From: Entrophospora sp. SA101
Lineage: Eukaryota; Glomeromycota; Glomeromycetes; Entrophosporales; Entrophosporaceae
DNA: 64,000 nt
Reading direction: 5' to 3'
Assembly (NCBI GenBank): GCA_958430865.1
Contig: CAUDNR010000335.1
Coordinates: 128,061-192,060 of the forward strand
The position numbers were made by a program, and so were the translations under genes. This document shows positions 22,472 through 31,871 of the stretch, piece by piece. Numbering within the stretch: position 1 is the stretch's first letter; the number at the start of each line of letters is the position of its first letter. The notes under the pieces are model-generated. The model was not told where the DNA came from, searched no databases, and saw nothing but the letters and a program-made list of their open reading frames with translations.

Positions 22472-23472
22472 TAGAGGCCTGCATTTGCCATATAATTAAA
22501 CCCGGACCCAACCCGGACCCGCATCAAATCATAATTTCTAAACCCAACCCAACCCGGACCCGTATCAAATCATAATTTCTAAACCCTGACCCAACCCGTA
22601 CACAAAAAAATTTCCAATTACCAACCCAGACCCGGACCAACCCGCACCAACCCGCATCAACCAGTTTTATAAAGGATCAAAAAAATTTTTATTTTTTCAT
22701 ATTAATATTTAACATATTATCTATATTTAACATGCTATGTTAATATATATATTTATTAATATTGTATTTATATATAAAAATAACATTTATTAAAGTGCAC
22801 TTCGTAATACAAGTATACTGTCTACTGTTTGTGGGTTTAAATTTGTACGAAGCTGATTAATAGTTAATCCCACTGCACTAAATTCTCTCTCACTTGATGC
22901 ACTAGAAGATGGAACTGAAAGATAATAAGCACTTAATATTGCAAGCTTTGGATATTGGAGTTGATGATCCTTCCACCATTGTAATATATCTAAATCTGAA
23001 TCCTTTTGTATTTTCAATAATAAATACTGATCAATCTCATCTGTATTATTTTCATCTTCATCACTTGAATCATAATATTGACTGAAATCTAAAAAATTCA
23101 TATTTGATTTTTTTGATTTTTTTGGCAATCTTTCTCTTCCACTAATCTCATTATTAGGATTATTATCACTATCATTATCATCACCATTATTATTTTGAAT
23201 TGATATATCAAAACATTGACTTCTAATTTCACTTCTTACCCAATTAGCATCATTAGGATCTAAAAATTTTAACTGTTTCATGCGTGGATCAAAAAAAATG
23301 GCTAATTTATGTAAATCATTTATTATAATCTTTTCAATGATTTTTTCAGCAACAACTTCTTTCATTTGCTTTAAGGTCTCATGATCAGATGGATTTATTT
23401 GACAGTGCATTAATAATGATTTATACCAAGGAATTACTAAATGTAATGTAGGTTGTTTAGAAGCTTCTAGGG
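22472..23472 (-). mobile_element. Truncated hAT copy, 3' terminal 1 kb
   Basis: The same terminus (TAGAGGCCTGCATTTGCC), the same subterminal ACCCGG-rich part and the last ~206 codons of the transposase (22790-23410) as the full element that follows, with only a few changes (for example DHETLKQ against DNETLKQ). Homology stops at about 23470 and a ~30-bp spacer leads into the complete element at 23503. Confidence 0.8.
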
Positions 23473-23502
23473 TTTAACTTTATTCAGGTAAGTCATCTGG
23501 TA

Positions 23503-26264
23503 TAGAGGCCTGCATTTGCCATATAATTAAACCCGGACCCAACCCGGACCCGCATCAAATCATAATTTCTAAACCCAACCCAACCCGGACCCGTATCAAA
23601 TCATAATTTCTAAACCCTGACCCAACCCGTACACAAAAAAATTTCCAATTACCAACCCGGACCCAGACCAACCCGCACCAACCCGCATCAACCAGTTTTA
23701 TAAAGGATCAAAAAAATTTTTATTTTTTTCATATTAATATTTAACGTATTATCTATATTTAACATGCTATGTTAATATATATATTTATTAATATTGTATT
23801 TATATATAAAAATAACATTTATTAAAGTGCACTTCGTAATACAAGTATACTGTCTACTGTTTGTGGGTTTAAATTTGTACGAAGCTGATTAATAGTTAAT
23901 CCCACTGCACTAAATTCTCTCTCACTTGATGCACTAGAAGATGGAACTGAAAGATAATAAGCACTTAATATTGCAAGCTTTGGATATTGGAGTTGATGAT
24001 CCTTCCACCATTGTAATATATCTAAATCTGAATCCTTTTGTATTTTCAATAATAAATACTGATCAATCTCATCTGTATTATTTTCATCTTCATCACTTGA
24101 ATCATAATATTGACTGAAATCTAAAAAATTCATATTTGATTTTTTTGATTTTTTTGGCAATCTTTCTCTTCCACTAATCTCATTATTAGGATTATTATCA
24201 CTATCATTATCATCACCATTATTATTTTGAATTGATATATCAAAACATTGACTTCTAATTTCACTTCTTACCCAATTAGCATCATTAGGATCTAAAATTT
24301 TTAACTGTTTCATGCGTGGATCAAAAAAAATGGCTAATTTATGTAAATCATTTATTATAATCTTTTCAATGATTTTTTCAGCAACAACTTCTTTCATTTG
24401 CTTTAAGGTCTCATTATCAGATGGATTTATTTGACAGTGCATTAATAATGATTTATACCAAGGAATTACTAAATGTAATGTAGGTTGTTTAGAAGCTTCT
24501 AGACATTGACTTGCTTCTTTAAATTTCTTTAGGAATATTACTAAATTTTCTAATGTTTGCAAATCCACATCTTCAAGTCTGTACAACTCATCTCTTTCTT
24601 CAAGAAGATTATAAATTGTTTCAAATTGGTCATAAACAGATTCAAGCATTTCTAATTTACTGTTCCACCTTGTTTTAGATTCTTGTTTGAGCGTTTTTTC
24701 CAATTTGGAATACAAAGAACTTTGTTTAAAAAATGTAACTAATGATTTACAACCATCAATTGTATTTATTATAGAAGATAATTGAAAATTGTTTTCTTTG
24801 AAGGAAGTATCTAACACTGTATTAATCCTAAGCATAAAATACATTTTAATTGAAAAAAAAAATACAACTTAAGAAAAAAATTAAATAATTAAAAAATTAC
24901 CTATGAGCTAAGCAGGCTAAGTGGTTATAGGCACGAAAAGCAGCAACAAAATTAGAACCAGAATCAGTTACAAAGGCATATCTTTTCATATTAACACTTG
25001 GAGAAAGATTATACCCTCTCAATATATTAAAGACAGTTCTTCTAGTATTTTCAGCTGTATGATTGTCTTCAGGAAATTTAACAGCAGCTAGAACTTGATC
25101 TTTCAAATCCCAATTCTCAATATAATGAACAGTTAATGAAATATAACTAATTTTATTGTAATCATCCGTCCATAAATCTGTAGTAAAAGCACCACCAGTT
25201 TTTTGAAAAATGTCAGTCAATTTTCCAGCCAATGATGATTTGATTGATTCTGCTGCTTTTATTACATTTCTAGATACAGTTGTTGGGTGTGGTAACAAAT
25301 TATCAATTGATATACATCCATGTACAGAACCAATATTTATCATTTCTTGTGCAAACTCACGAAACCCAGAACCGTTGATGATTTCAAATGGACGTAAATC
25401 TTTGCAAACAAACTCCATGATTTTTTTTGCTGTAGTTTCTTTAGCAATTGCTGGAACCATTTTATTTTCTATAAAAGAAGTAATTTTTGGTTGATTGTTT
25501 AATGCACGACGACATACATGGCGTTTCAAACTAGATGTTCCATCCTTATAGTTGTATTTATATATCTGATCACAATTCTTGCAAGCAACATATCCAATGT
25601 ATTTATTATTTGCATCTACAATTTCAACAAACCTCAGCCAAACTTCACTTTTAACATTATTGTTATTTACACTATTTACATTTTTGTCTCTATAAAATAA
25701 CTCTTCTGCCCTTAATTTAGTCAATATTTCATTTGTTGATAAGTCACTTGTCATTGTTTGAATGTTTGTAAGGAATTACTTAAAAAAAAACAAATTGACC
25801 TCTCTTACAAACAAATATTTTAATTGTGGTTATTTTTTATTCTTAAAATAAATATCTATTATTTATAATGATAAGAAATACAGATAATCTTATCTATATA
25901 AATATTCTAGACATATTTAGTAAAAACATAAAGTTAATTTGTTTTACATTAATGTTTAGTTTATTTCCTTGTTTATTCACTGATTAAAGTTTAAATTGTT
26001 ACAATGTTAATATTTTTTTTCTTGTGAATAAATAATTATTCACAAAATTTCTATTTGTAATACAACTCAATCTCAAAATTATTTTATTTGAATTATTCAA
26101 TTATTCATTTTATTCAAATTACTTGTTTTATTCATTTTATTTGAATAGAAAATCCTTTAACACATTATCAACCCGGGTCCAACCCGCATTCATTAATTAT
26201 GTCCACCCGGACCCAACCCGCAATGCGGGTCCGGGCCAGGTTGGGTCCCATTTGCAGGCCTCTA
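23503..26264 (-). mobile_element. hAT DNA transposon, apparently complete
   Basis: Bounded by inverted termini: TAGAGGCCTGCATTTG at 23503 and, at the right end, the reverse complement TAGAGGCCTGCAAATGGG ending at 26264. Both ends carry subterminal ACCCGG/ACCCAACCCG repeats (23535-23700 and 26168-26245). It contains a two-exon transposase gene. The flanking 8 bp (ATCTGGTA and TATGTGAC) do not match, so no target-site duplication is seen, probably because of the tandem arrangement with 22472-23472. Confidence 0.85.
23822..25754 (-). CDS. hAT transposase with BED zinc finger
   Basis: Exons 25754-24901 and 24827-23822 join across a 73-nt intron (donor GTAATT, acceptor TAG) restoring the motif CLAHRINTVLD; together 1860 nt, 619 residues. 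An N-terminal BED-type finger (CKNCDQIY...LKRHVC, about residues 60-80), the D motif TTDLWT, a TDSGSNF motif typical of the second catalytic aspartate, and the C-terminal hAT dimerisation region (DILQWWKDHQLQYPKLAILS, SSEREFSAVG) are all visible. hAT enzymes cut and paste DNA via an RNase H-like fold. No internal stops, so it could be active. Start ATG is the first in frame. Confidence 0.88.
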
Positions 26265-26615
26265 TATGTGACTCTACTTGAAATTCTCTCAGAAGTAAGT
26301 CATTAAAGATATATCTATATTAATATTTTTGAATGATGAAGTGCAGAAGTGATACCTCTGAAAAAACAAACATGTCAGCTTAGGCATTCCATTTAGTCCC
26401 ACGCCAGGAAATTCCTCACCGGGGGAGGAATGTTTAAGTTGAAAGCCTATGCTTGGTTTTATGTTGATAATTTAGTATCACACAAAGTTCTATCCGCGTG
26501 ATGGAGTAGCTAACCTCACAAAGAGAGAGCTTTGGTTATAATCTGACAGCGCATGCGCCCTTTGAAATATTTCAGCATTAATTTGGAATTCCAAACTAAC
26601 AATTTATATCTGCAC
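26265..26615. other. Spacer between hAT and the nuclease-like gene
   Basis: About 350 bp. The first ~60 bp on the minus strand may continue the interrupted zinc-ribbon gene. The rest, less AT-rich than its surroundings, shows no convincing gene, tRNA or promoter. Confidence 0.4.
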
Positions 26616-27940
26616 TAGTTTAAAGTCTCTTACAAAATCGTTCGTAGTTTGAAAAATATCGGAGCAGTAACAATAGATGAGGAAATCCTTAATTCAGAAG
26701 AAATCTCGGAAAATATAATTAAGTTGAAGAGAAAATTGAAAAAAGACACATCGGCGCTATCTTTGGAATTGTATAGGAGAATTGGGGAGGTCACAGTTTC
26801 AGAACTTCCTTGGAATGACCCTCTGGCAAATCAAATTATTAGTGATGATTCAGATATTATACGTCTCTTGCCAGATGAATTGCGAAATATATTTATGGTT
26901 GGTATTATAAACTCGTAAGGTCTGATTTTCCTGGGAAGATAGGATCAGCACCAGATCGAATCTCCATATTATTTCATTGAATTACTCACAAAAAGCATTA
27001 CAAAACATTAATTTATTAGGAACCGCTTCAGCGTATGACGCCCTCCCTTCCATCAATAGTGCAGAGGAAATGTAATGAATTTGTGCAAAATTTTACCGAT
27101 GATATTGGATTCAGATTACCACAAAAGCTTTTACACGATGGGATGTGGAAGGAAACAAATGAAGAACTTGCCAACGTTGCTGAAAGGATTCTAGATACAT
27201 TGTGAGTATTCCAATCTGGATATATAAAATTATCGAGTTTTGGGAGTTCTGTTAAAAGAATATACTCATTAAATAATCTTATCATTAGGCACGATGCTTG
27301 GATAAACCCTGCATTTAGGTCCAATTTTGTAGAAAAATTAAATGAAGGTACTTATGTTACTAATATAATCTTGCCTGCAATTTGTGCCTCGTTAAAAGGT
27401 CTTCCTTTATGGAGATCTTCATTTCTTAGCAATTTTGAACGACAGAGTAGTGCCAGTGCAGATAGGAGAGGGGGTGGCCAATCAGGAAAGCGACCCGATA
27501 TTATGTTCGTAATAAGACATAGGGATAAAGACTATGAATTGGTCTACACTGAATGCTCACGTTTATCGTGTACAGTGCAAAAAGAAAGTGATGATGGGGT
27601 AAAACTATGGAGAGAGGCAAACGATGGCATGTTTTGGGTCCGCAAAACTTGTAAACCTATCAAGAATGAATTTGGAATAATTGGAGTACAAATAGCGGGA
27701 AGAAAAATATATTTAAATGTTCTTATTAGGGATTTACATGATGTGCATCGCTATTACCATCTCCATGAAGCAGAAATACCAGTCCAACATTCGACTTCAT
27801 CTATGGTAGCAAACTTTGTGGAATCTTTATTAATTTTACGGAATATTCTGTTAGTTAATATTAGTTTGTTATATAATGCGCCTCCATCTAATAAATCGAG
27901 TCGAAAAGAAGAAAGTAGTTCAACTGTCAGTTCCCCCTAG
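26616..27940 (+). CDS. Possible PD-(D/E)XK nuclease-like protein
   Basis: The well-supported part is exons 27035-27201 and 27289-27940 (donor GTGAGT, acceptor TAG), 272 residues from an ATG. A further open stretch at 26616-26914, ending at a GTAAGG donor and lacking an ATG, looks like an upstream exon but does not join in phase by any splice I could find. The C-terminal half (GKRPDIMF, ELVYTECSR, KLWREANDG, FGIIGVQIAGRKIYL, then RYYHLHEAEIP) resembles the restriction-endonuclease-like domain of a large family I associate with Rhizophagus; the usual E-x-K is E-C-S here, so catalysis is doubtful. The tail is serine-rich. Whether it belongs to the virus-like cluster downstream is not known. Confidence 0.5.
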
Positions 27941-28207
27941 AAAATAGACAGTTGTTATCAAGTTGTCATATATGTATATCTGTTTATTAATAAATTAGTC
28001 GATATATTTTTTGTACACATTTTTAATATGTGTAAGACGCGGAAAAGAAACTCAATGCATTATGAAGAAAACTAATTGTCATATTTTTTTTATGTACCTG
28101 GAAAGTTGATTCGCATGTATAATTGAATTTACTCTTACATTAATGATCACCAATTTTTCTGGAAAAAATAAGCTAATTAATTATTACACATATCCGATAA
28201 TTTTCCA
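27941..28207. other. Intergenic stretch
   Basis: AT-rich 3' flank of the nuclease-like gene. Nothing recognised. Confidence 0.5.
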
Positions 28208-28438
28208 CTACATGCTGAGAATATTTGAATCGAGATTATTCGCTTTGAGATATCTACATACCTCTTCATAGTTGAATACTGCCTTTGTATCTTGCGTATT
28301 CCTATTAATTATAACTATATTTTCACCTTCTATGACGTGCATATATTTAATCAGATTCTTAAATTGTATATACTGCGTAGGATTCGTGGTAAATTTACCT
28401 TGAGTTTTACGCCTGTTATTTCTGGATTTGCAAGACAT
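28208..28438 (-). CDS. Small basic hypothetical protein
   Basis: 76 codons from an ATG, beginning MSCKSRNNRRKTQGK: a strongly basic N-terminus (first 15 residues) and a mixed C-terminal domain (EGENIVIINRNTQDTKAVF, then EEVCRYLKANNLD). The intronless frame and the basic head would suit a nucleic-acid-binding protein of a virus-like element. No family recognised. It lies 258 bp before, and in the same direction as, the gene at 28697-29041 once transcription (minus) is considered. Confidence 0.4.
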   Translation of the reverse strand: MSCKSRNNRRKTQGKFTTNPTQYIQFKNLIKYMHVIEGENIVIINRNTQDTKAVFNYEEVCRYLKANNLDSNILSM

Positions 28439-28696
28439 ATTAATATCCTATGTATAATGATGTATTATATCAAAGTATTAGACACATTCAATTTTTTTTT
28501 CTAGCAAAGTGGAACGCATGTGATTTTAATGAAAATAAAGCATGAACATCCACATAATTCTGATTGAGACAAATGGTTACATAGAACCTTGCTTTATTGT
28601 ACGAAATAAAAAATACATATCGCTATTACATAATAATAATGCGAATACAAATATAAAAAAAATCTAATTATTTATGTGTCAGAGACACTAGCTCCG

Positions 28697-29041
28697 CTAT
28701 CCTTTGGTTTTTAATGTAATTGCAGGTGCTGGTTCCGATTCTGATACTGAGTATATGAGTACATGAATAATATTTGGATCGGGGATTCCTGAAAAATGAA
28801 ATACAATATTACTATGGTTTTGCATGGTGTTGTATCCTATAGCTCTAGGAGAAAATGCACGAAGCTGGTAAGAAACATGAGTAAATACATCTAACTGACG
28901 CTGAACCATATCCAGTAATTTATTGACCCCTGATCCATTAGAAATACGAATTGTGAATTTGACTCTATCATTCGGAAAGGCATGGAAGCCATTAATAGGA
29001 ATTATAAGACAATTGAGATCGATATCAAATACATTAGACAT
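28697..29041 (-). CDS. Hypothetical beta-rich protein of the virus-like cluster
   Basis: 114 codons from an ATG, intronless. The composition (alternating hydrophobic and polar residues, for example CLIIPINGFHAFPNDRVKF and SNIVFHFSGIPDPNIIHV) suggests beta strands, and it has no signal peptide or membrane helix. A small structural (capsid-like) protein is one possibility given the packaging ATPase 3 kb away, but at 114 residues it is far too short to be a major capsid protein and I cannot assign a family. Confidence 0.45.
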   Translation of the reverse strand: MSNVFDIDLNCLIIPINGFHAFPNDRVKFTIRISNGSGVNKLLDMVQRQLDVFTHVSYQLRAFSPRAIGYNTMQNHSNIVFHFSGIPDPNIIHVLIYSVSESEPAPAITLKTKG

Positions 29042-29284
29042 TTTGCATTTCCTAAAAATAAAGACACATAGTAAATAGAATTTCGATTATATAGGTGTAG
29101 TTACACTTTGCTAGTGAATACTGAAAAATTCACTTATAAATAATACATAATGGATGGTGGTACGTACCTTATAAAATTGCAGGAAGATAAAAAATGATGC
29201 TTCAGAAATCCAGTTTATTTATAGTTTCATTTGATAATCTTGAAAACCTGTTAGAAGAAAAACATTAGTAATTACGTTACCTGA

Positions 29285-29398
29285 TCATTTCTCGGATCTT
29301 TCTTCATAAGGCAGGTCTATTAAGTCATGGGTGTCAAGAACTAAATATATTTCGCCTTTTATGGGGAAATTAAACCTTCCAGTCTGGCGATCTCTCAT
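29285..29398 (-). CDS. Very short open frame, 37 codons
   Basis: An ATG frame reading MRDRQTGRFNFPIKGEIYLV and ending PYEERSEK. It is compositionally protein-like and in the same direction as its two neighbours, but short enough to be a last exon or chance. Confidence 0.25.
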   Translation of the reverse strand: MRDRQTGRFNFPIKGEIYLVLDTHDLIDLPYEERSEK

Positions 29399-29887
29399 TC
29401 AAAGTGTAAAATAAGAGAAATTTTGGCGATCTCGGATCTCAAGTTCCGTAACATATGAATTTTGATATTATTACTGATAAAGAACAATAGACTCTCCTCA
29501 TTCATATCCTTTTTGGGTCCCATTTGTATTTTTTCTTATCGGTAAAGCTATATACAATAAGGAAAAGGCTTTATTAATTCCATATAGTGAGAAATAATTT
29601 AGCAGTGTTACAGAAATTATCTTGTGGAACATTCAACTATATATATATATATGAGTCTAAGACTCTATGCTCTGCATATTAATATCTCGATTTTTTACCA
29701 TTTATCGCTCAAACCCCATAATCGCTTACAAAATACGATAAAATGATTCAAATAGAATTTGCACAAAAATGAATTGTGATATACATATATATATAATTGA
29801 TAAAATTAATAGGTCTAAAACCCTAAATACACTATAACTCGTTAAATCATATACACTTATAACATACTATATAAATAGGTCATATAA
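29399..29887. other. Intergenic stretch of the cluster
   Basis: AT-rich, with a (TA)n run at 29640-29652 and TATATA-rich sequence just before the gene at 29888. It is probably the divergent promoter region between 29041 (-) and 29888 (+). No gene seen. Confidence 0.4.
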
Positions 29888-30568
29888 ATGGATAATTTTA
29901 GCAGATTAATAGCTCATTCTGGTTCTAAATGCAGTGATGATGAATGGACTGAATATTGCCAGATGCCCCAAGTTCACACCAATGAAACTCCTGGTGAGTG
30001 GAAAGATTGAATTTGGTCTCGCTTGCAGTATTTCAGAGATAACGACCTTTTACCTACTGGAGGGAGGAAGAAATATCTTGAAGCTAGGAAGCTAGAAGAA
30101 TGGTGGTCAGAACTAAATATGAGGTGGTGTAGTTACGCACCTGCAATTGGAATGGCGATCTGTTTCTCTTGTGATCAACTAGTATATATCGGAGAAATGA
30201 CTAAAAATATGGGTAATAATTATCATCATATTGGAATGGAAAAGCATTGGGCCACTCATTGTACTGGAAATAAATATTGTGGTGTGAGTTATGAAGAATA
30301 CCAAAAAATCACACAAAAACCTAAATCTGTGTGTAAATACGATGACAGTTATACATTACGTCGCTATGAATTGTGGATGACAAATGCAATTAGAAGGATC
30401 AAACGTGCAAGAGAAGTTGGAAAAAAGATCCAAGCATGTGTTAAAATACAAAGGAAGGTCGTAGAGTGGATTTATCACCCAGATGGATTGATGGTGACTG
30501 AACTCGCTTTGCATTATGCGTGCTTACAGAATATTCGAGCAGAAATGCGCCAAGTTAGCAATTTATAA
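29888..30568 (+). pseudogene. Zinc-finger-like hypothetical gene with one in-frame stop
   Basis: An ATG at 29888 opens a frame of 226 codons broken only by a TGA at 30007-30009 (…GEWKD-stop-IWSRLQYFRDND). The frame on both sides is the same and reads smoothly, so a single TGG-to-TGA change is the simplest explanation. The second half has a likely zinc-binding module (CFSCDQLVYIGEM, then H, H and HWATHC), a tryptophan-rich part before it and a basic helix (RRIKRAREVGKKIQ) after it. No family recognised. A GTGAGT donor just before the stop does not give an in-phase intron with any nearby acceptor. Confidence 0.5.
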
Positions 30569-30584
30569 CATATCAATTATTTAT

Positions 30585-30668
30585 TTATTTAATGTTTCGA
30601 TACCCCTTGAGGGCTGGTATCTTTTATTTATTCAATGTTTCGATACCCCTTGAGGGCTGGTATCTTTT
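30585..30668 (+). repeat. Two 43-bp tandem units, each with a hairpin
   Basis: AATGTTTCGATACCCCTTG recurs with a period of 43 bp. Each unit can fold GATACC...GGTATC with CCC...GGG inside, followed by CTTTT or CTTTTTTTT. It lies right after the stop at 30568 and so may help end transcription of that gene. Confidence 0.6.
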
Positions 30669-30669
30669 T

Positions 30670-31084
30670 TTTGTACCAGATTCCCATGTAAACTGAAAAT
30701 ATTGTTACTTATTTTGCAACATCTAGATTTCATGTCATCAAACTAATTTGGCTAAGTTCATAGAACATCTACATCGTGCAAATATGGTCAGTTGATGTCT
30801 TGTGCGACTATATGCAGGGAACCCTAAAATTGGATTAACCACACATGGTTTAGATTCTTAAAAGATTATATATATATATATATATTCCATAAATCATTAT
30901 TTTTTCACTTTGCTTACACCCCATCAATGACCGGGCACAAAAGTCAGATTTTCAGGCGTGTGTATTCAGACTCCGACACATAGTAATCGTGATCATCATC
31001 ACCAATGATTTGACTTCCTTCCAAAATGTAACAATCATGATCATCGTCCACAAGTGTTGATGATCGACTTCGGGGTACACTTTT
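30670..31084. other. Intergenic stretch
   Basis: Contains a (TA)n run at 30867-30886 and two similar short blocks around ATCATGATCATC / GTGATCATCATC at 30980-31050. No gene seen. Confidence 0.4.
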
Positions 31085-31190
31085 GGAAATCAATCATCGG
31101 GTTAAGAAAGGGCTCGATATTTTATCTCAGCAATTGCTCAGGAGACGTTTGGAAAATTCATGCTAGATTATCACTAGGGATTAATGGTAT
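31085..31190 (+). pseudogene. Degenerate partial copy of the neighbouring coiled-coil gene
   Basis: The sequence AATCAATCATCGGGTTAAGA and the following GGGCTCGATATT...CAGCAATTGCT...TTTGGAAAATTCATG match 31600-31690 of the downstream gene with many changes and a small deletion. Stops interrupt the frame. Confidence 0.55.
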
Positions 31191-31262
31191 TTTTTTGTTC
31201 TGTATTTTTCAAATTCCTGGAATTTTGAGAATTATTTATTTCATAATAATACTATACCACTC

Positions 31263-31832
31263 ATGGGAAATCCTCCTTTCAATCCATATTATTTGGGTAA
31301 ACTTACTGAACTTTGCCCATCGATACAATGGAATATATGGAAAAGCCTCACAATAGGGAAATACCCTATTACTATAGAACAAGCTAGTGGTATTTATCCG
31401 GAAATAGAAAAAAAGATTGATCGTGAAATTCTGAATTATAAGAATAGAAAACAACGACAGCGTCGGAAACCCTTACTTGAAAATTTATCATATATATATA
31501 ACATAGATATGAACAATAAGGAAACTCAGACCCAGGCACAAAGTGCCATTTCTCCCAAAATAAATATTACTCCAATTTGTATGCGTGATCATGAGGAAGA
31601 GATTAATCGTCGGGTCAAAAAAGGGCTTAATATTTTTCATCAGCAATTGCTTAAATATAATGTAGATACATTTGGAAAATTCATGCAAGGCGTCACTAGA
31701 GATTATGAGGAACAGGTTAATGCAAATAAGAAATTGCGATTTGAGATTGAGAAAATGAAGTTGCAACTGCAGGAGGCGGAAGATACGTTATTTAAGCTTA
31801 GCGGAGCTAGTTTCACTAAAAATTCTCGATAA
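31263..31832 (+). CDS. Hypothetical coiled-coil protein of the virus-like cluster
   Basis: 189 codons from an ATG, intronless. Residues 1-60 form an ordered domain (PYYLGKLTELCPSIQWNIWK, ASGIYPEIEKKID), followed by a basic segment (NRKQRQRRKP), a linker and, from about 115 to 185, a helical coiled coil (VKKGLNIFHQQLLKY, NKKLRFEIEKMKLQLQEAED). Convergent with the packaging ATPase, the stops being 40 bp apart. No family recognised; it is reminiscent of unassigned ORFs in Polinton-like genomes, which is inference. Confidence 0.5.
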   Translation: MGNPPFNPYYLGKLTELCPSIQWNIWKSLTIGKYPITIEQASGIYPEIEKKIDREILNYKNRKQRQRRKPLLENLSYIYNIDMNNKETQTQAQSAISPKINITPICMRDHEEEINRRVKKGLNIFHQQLLKYNVDTFGKFMQGVTRDYEEQVNANKKLRFEIEKMKLQLQEAEDTLFKLSGASFTKNSR

Positions 31833-31871
31833 TAATGTATAGCGAAGCCAGTGTTGAGACACATATCTTTA

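Noticed and set aside
26649..26914. Start at 26649 for the nuclease-like gene
   Set aside because: That codon is TTG and not ATG; in a nuclear fungal gene it is not an accepted start, so the stretch is treated as a possible inner exon.
30023..30568. Separate gene starting at 30023
   Set aside because: It begins with TTG in the middle of a longer frame from the ATG at 29888; the single TGA explains the break better.
31054..31356. Open frame of 100 codons overlapping the coiled-coil gene
   Set aside because: Starts at TTG, reads in another frame than the conserved gene and covers a decayed duplicate.
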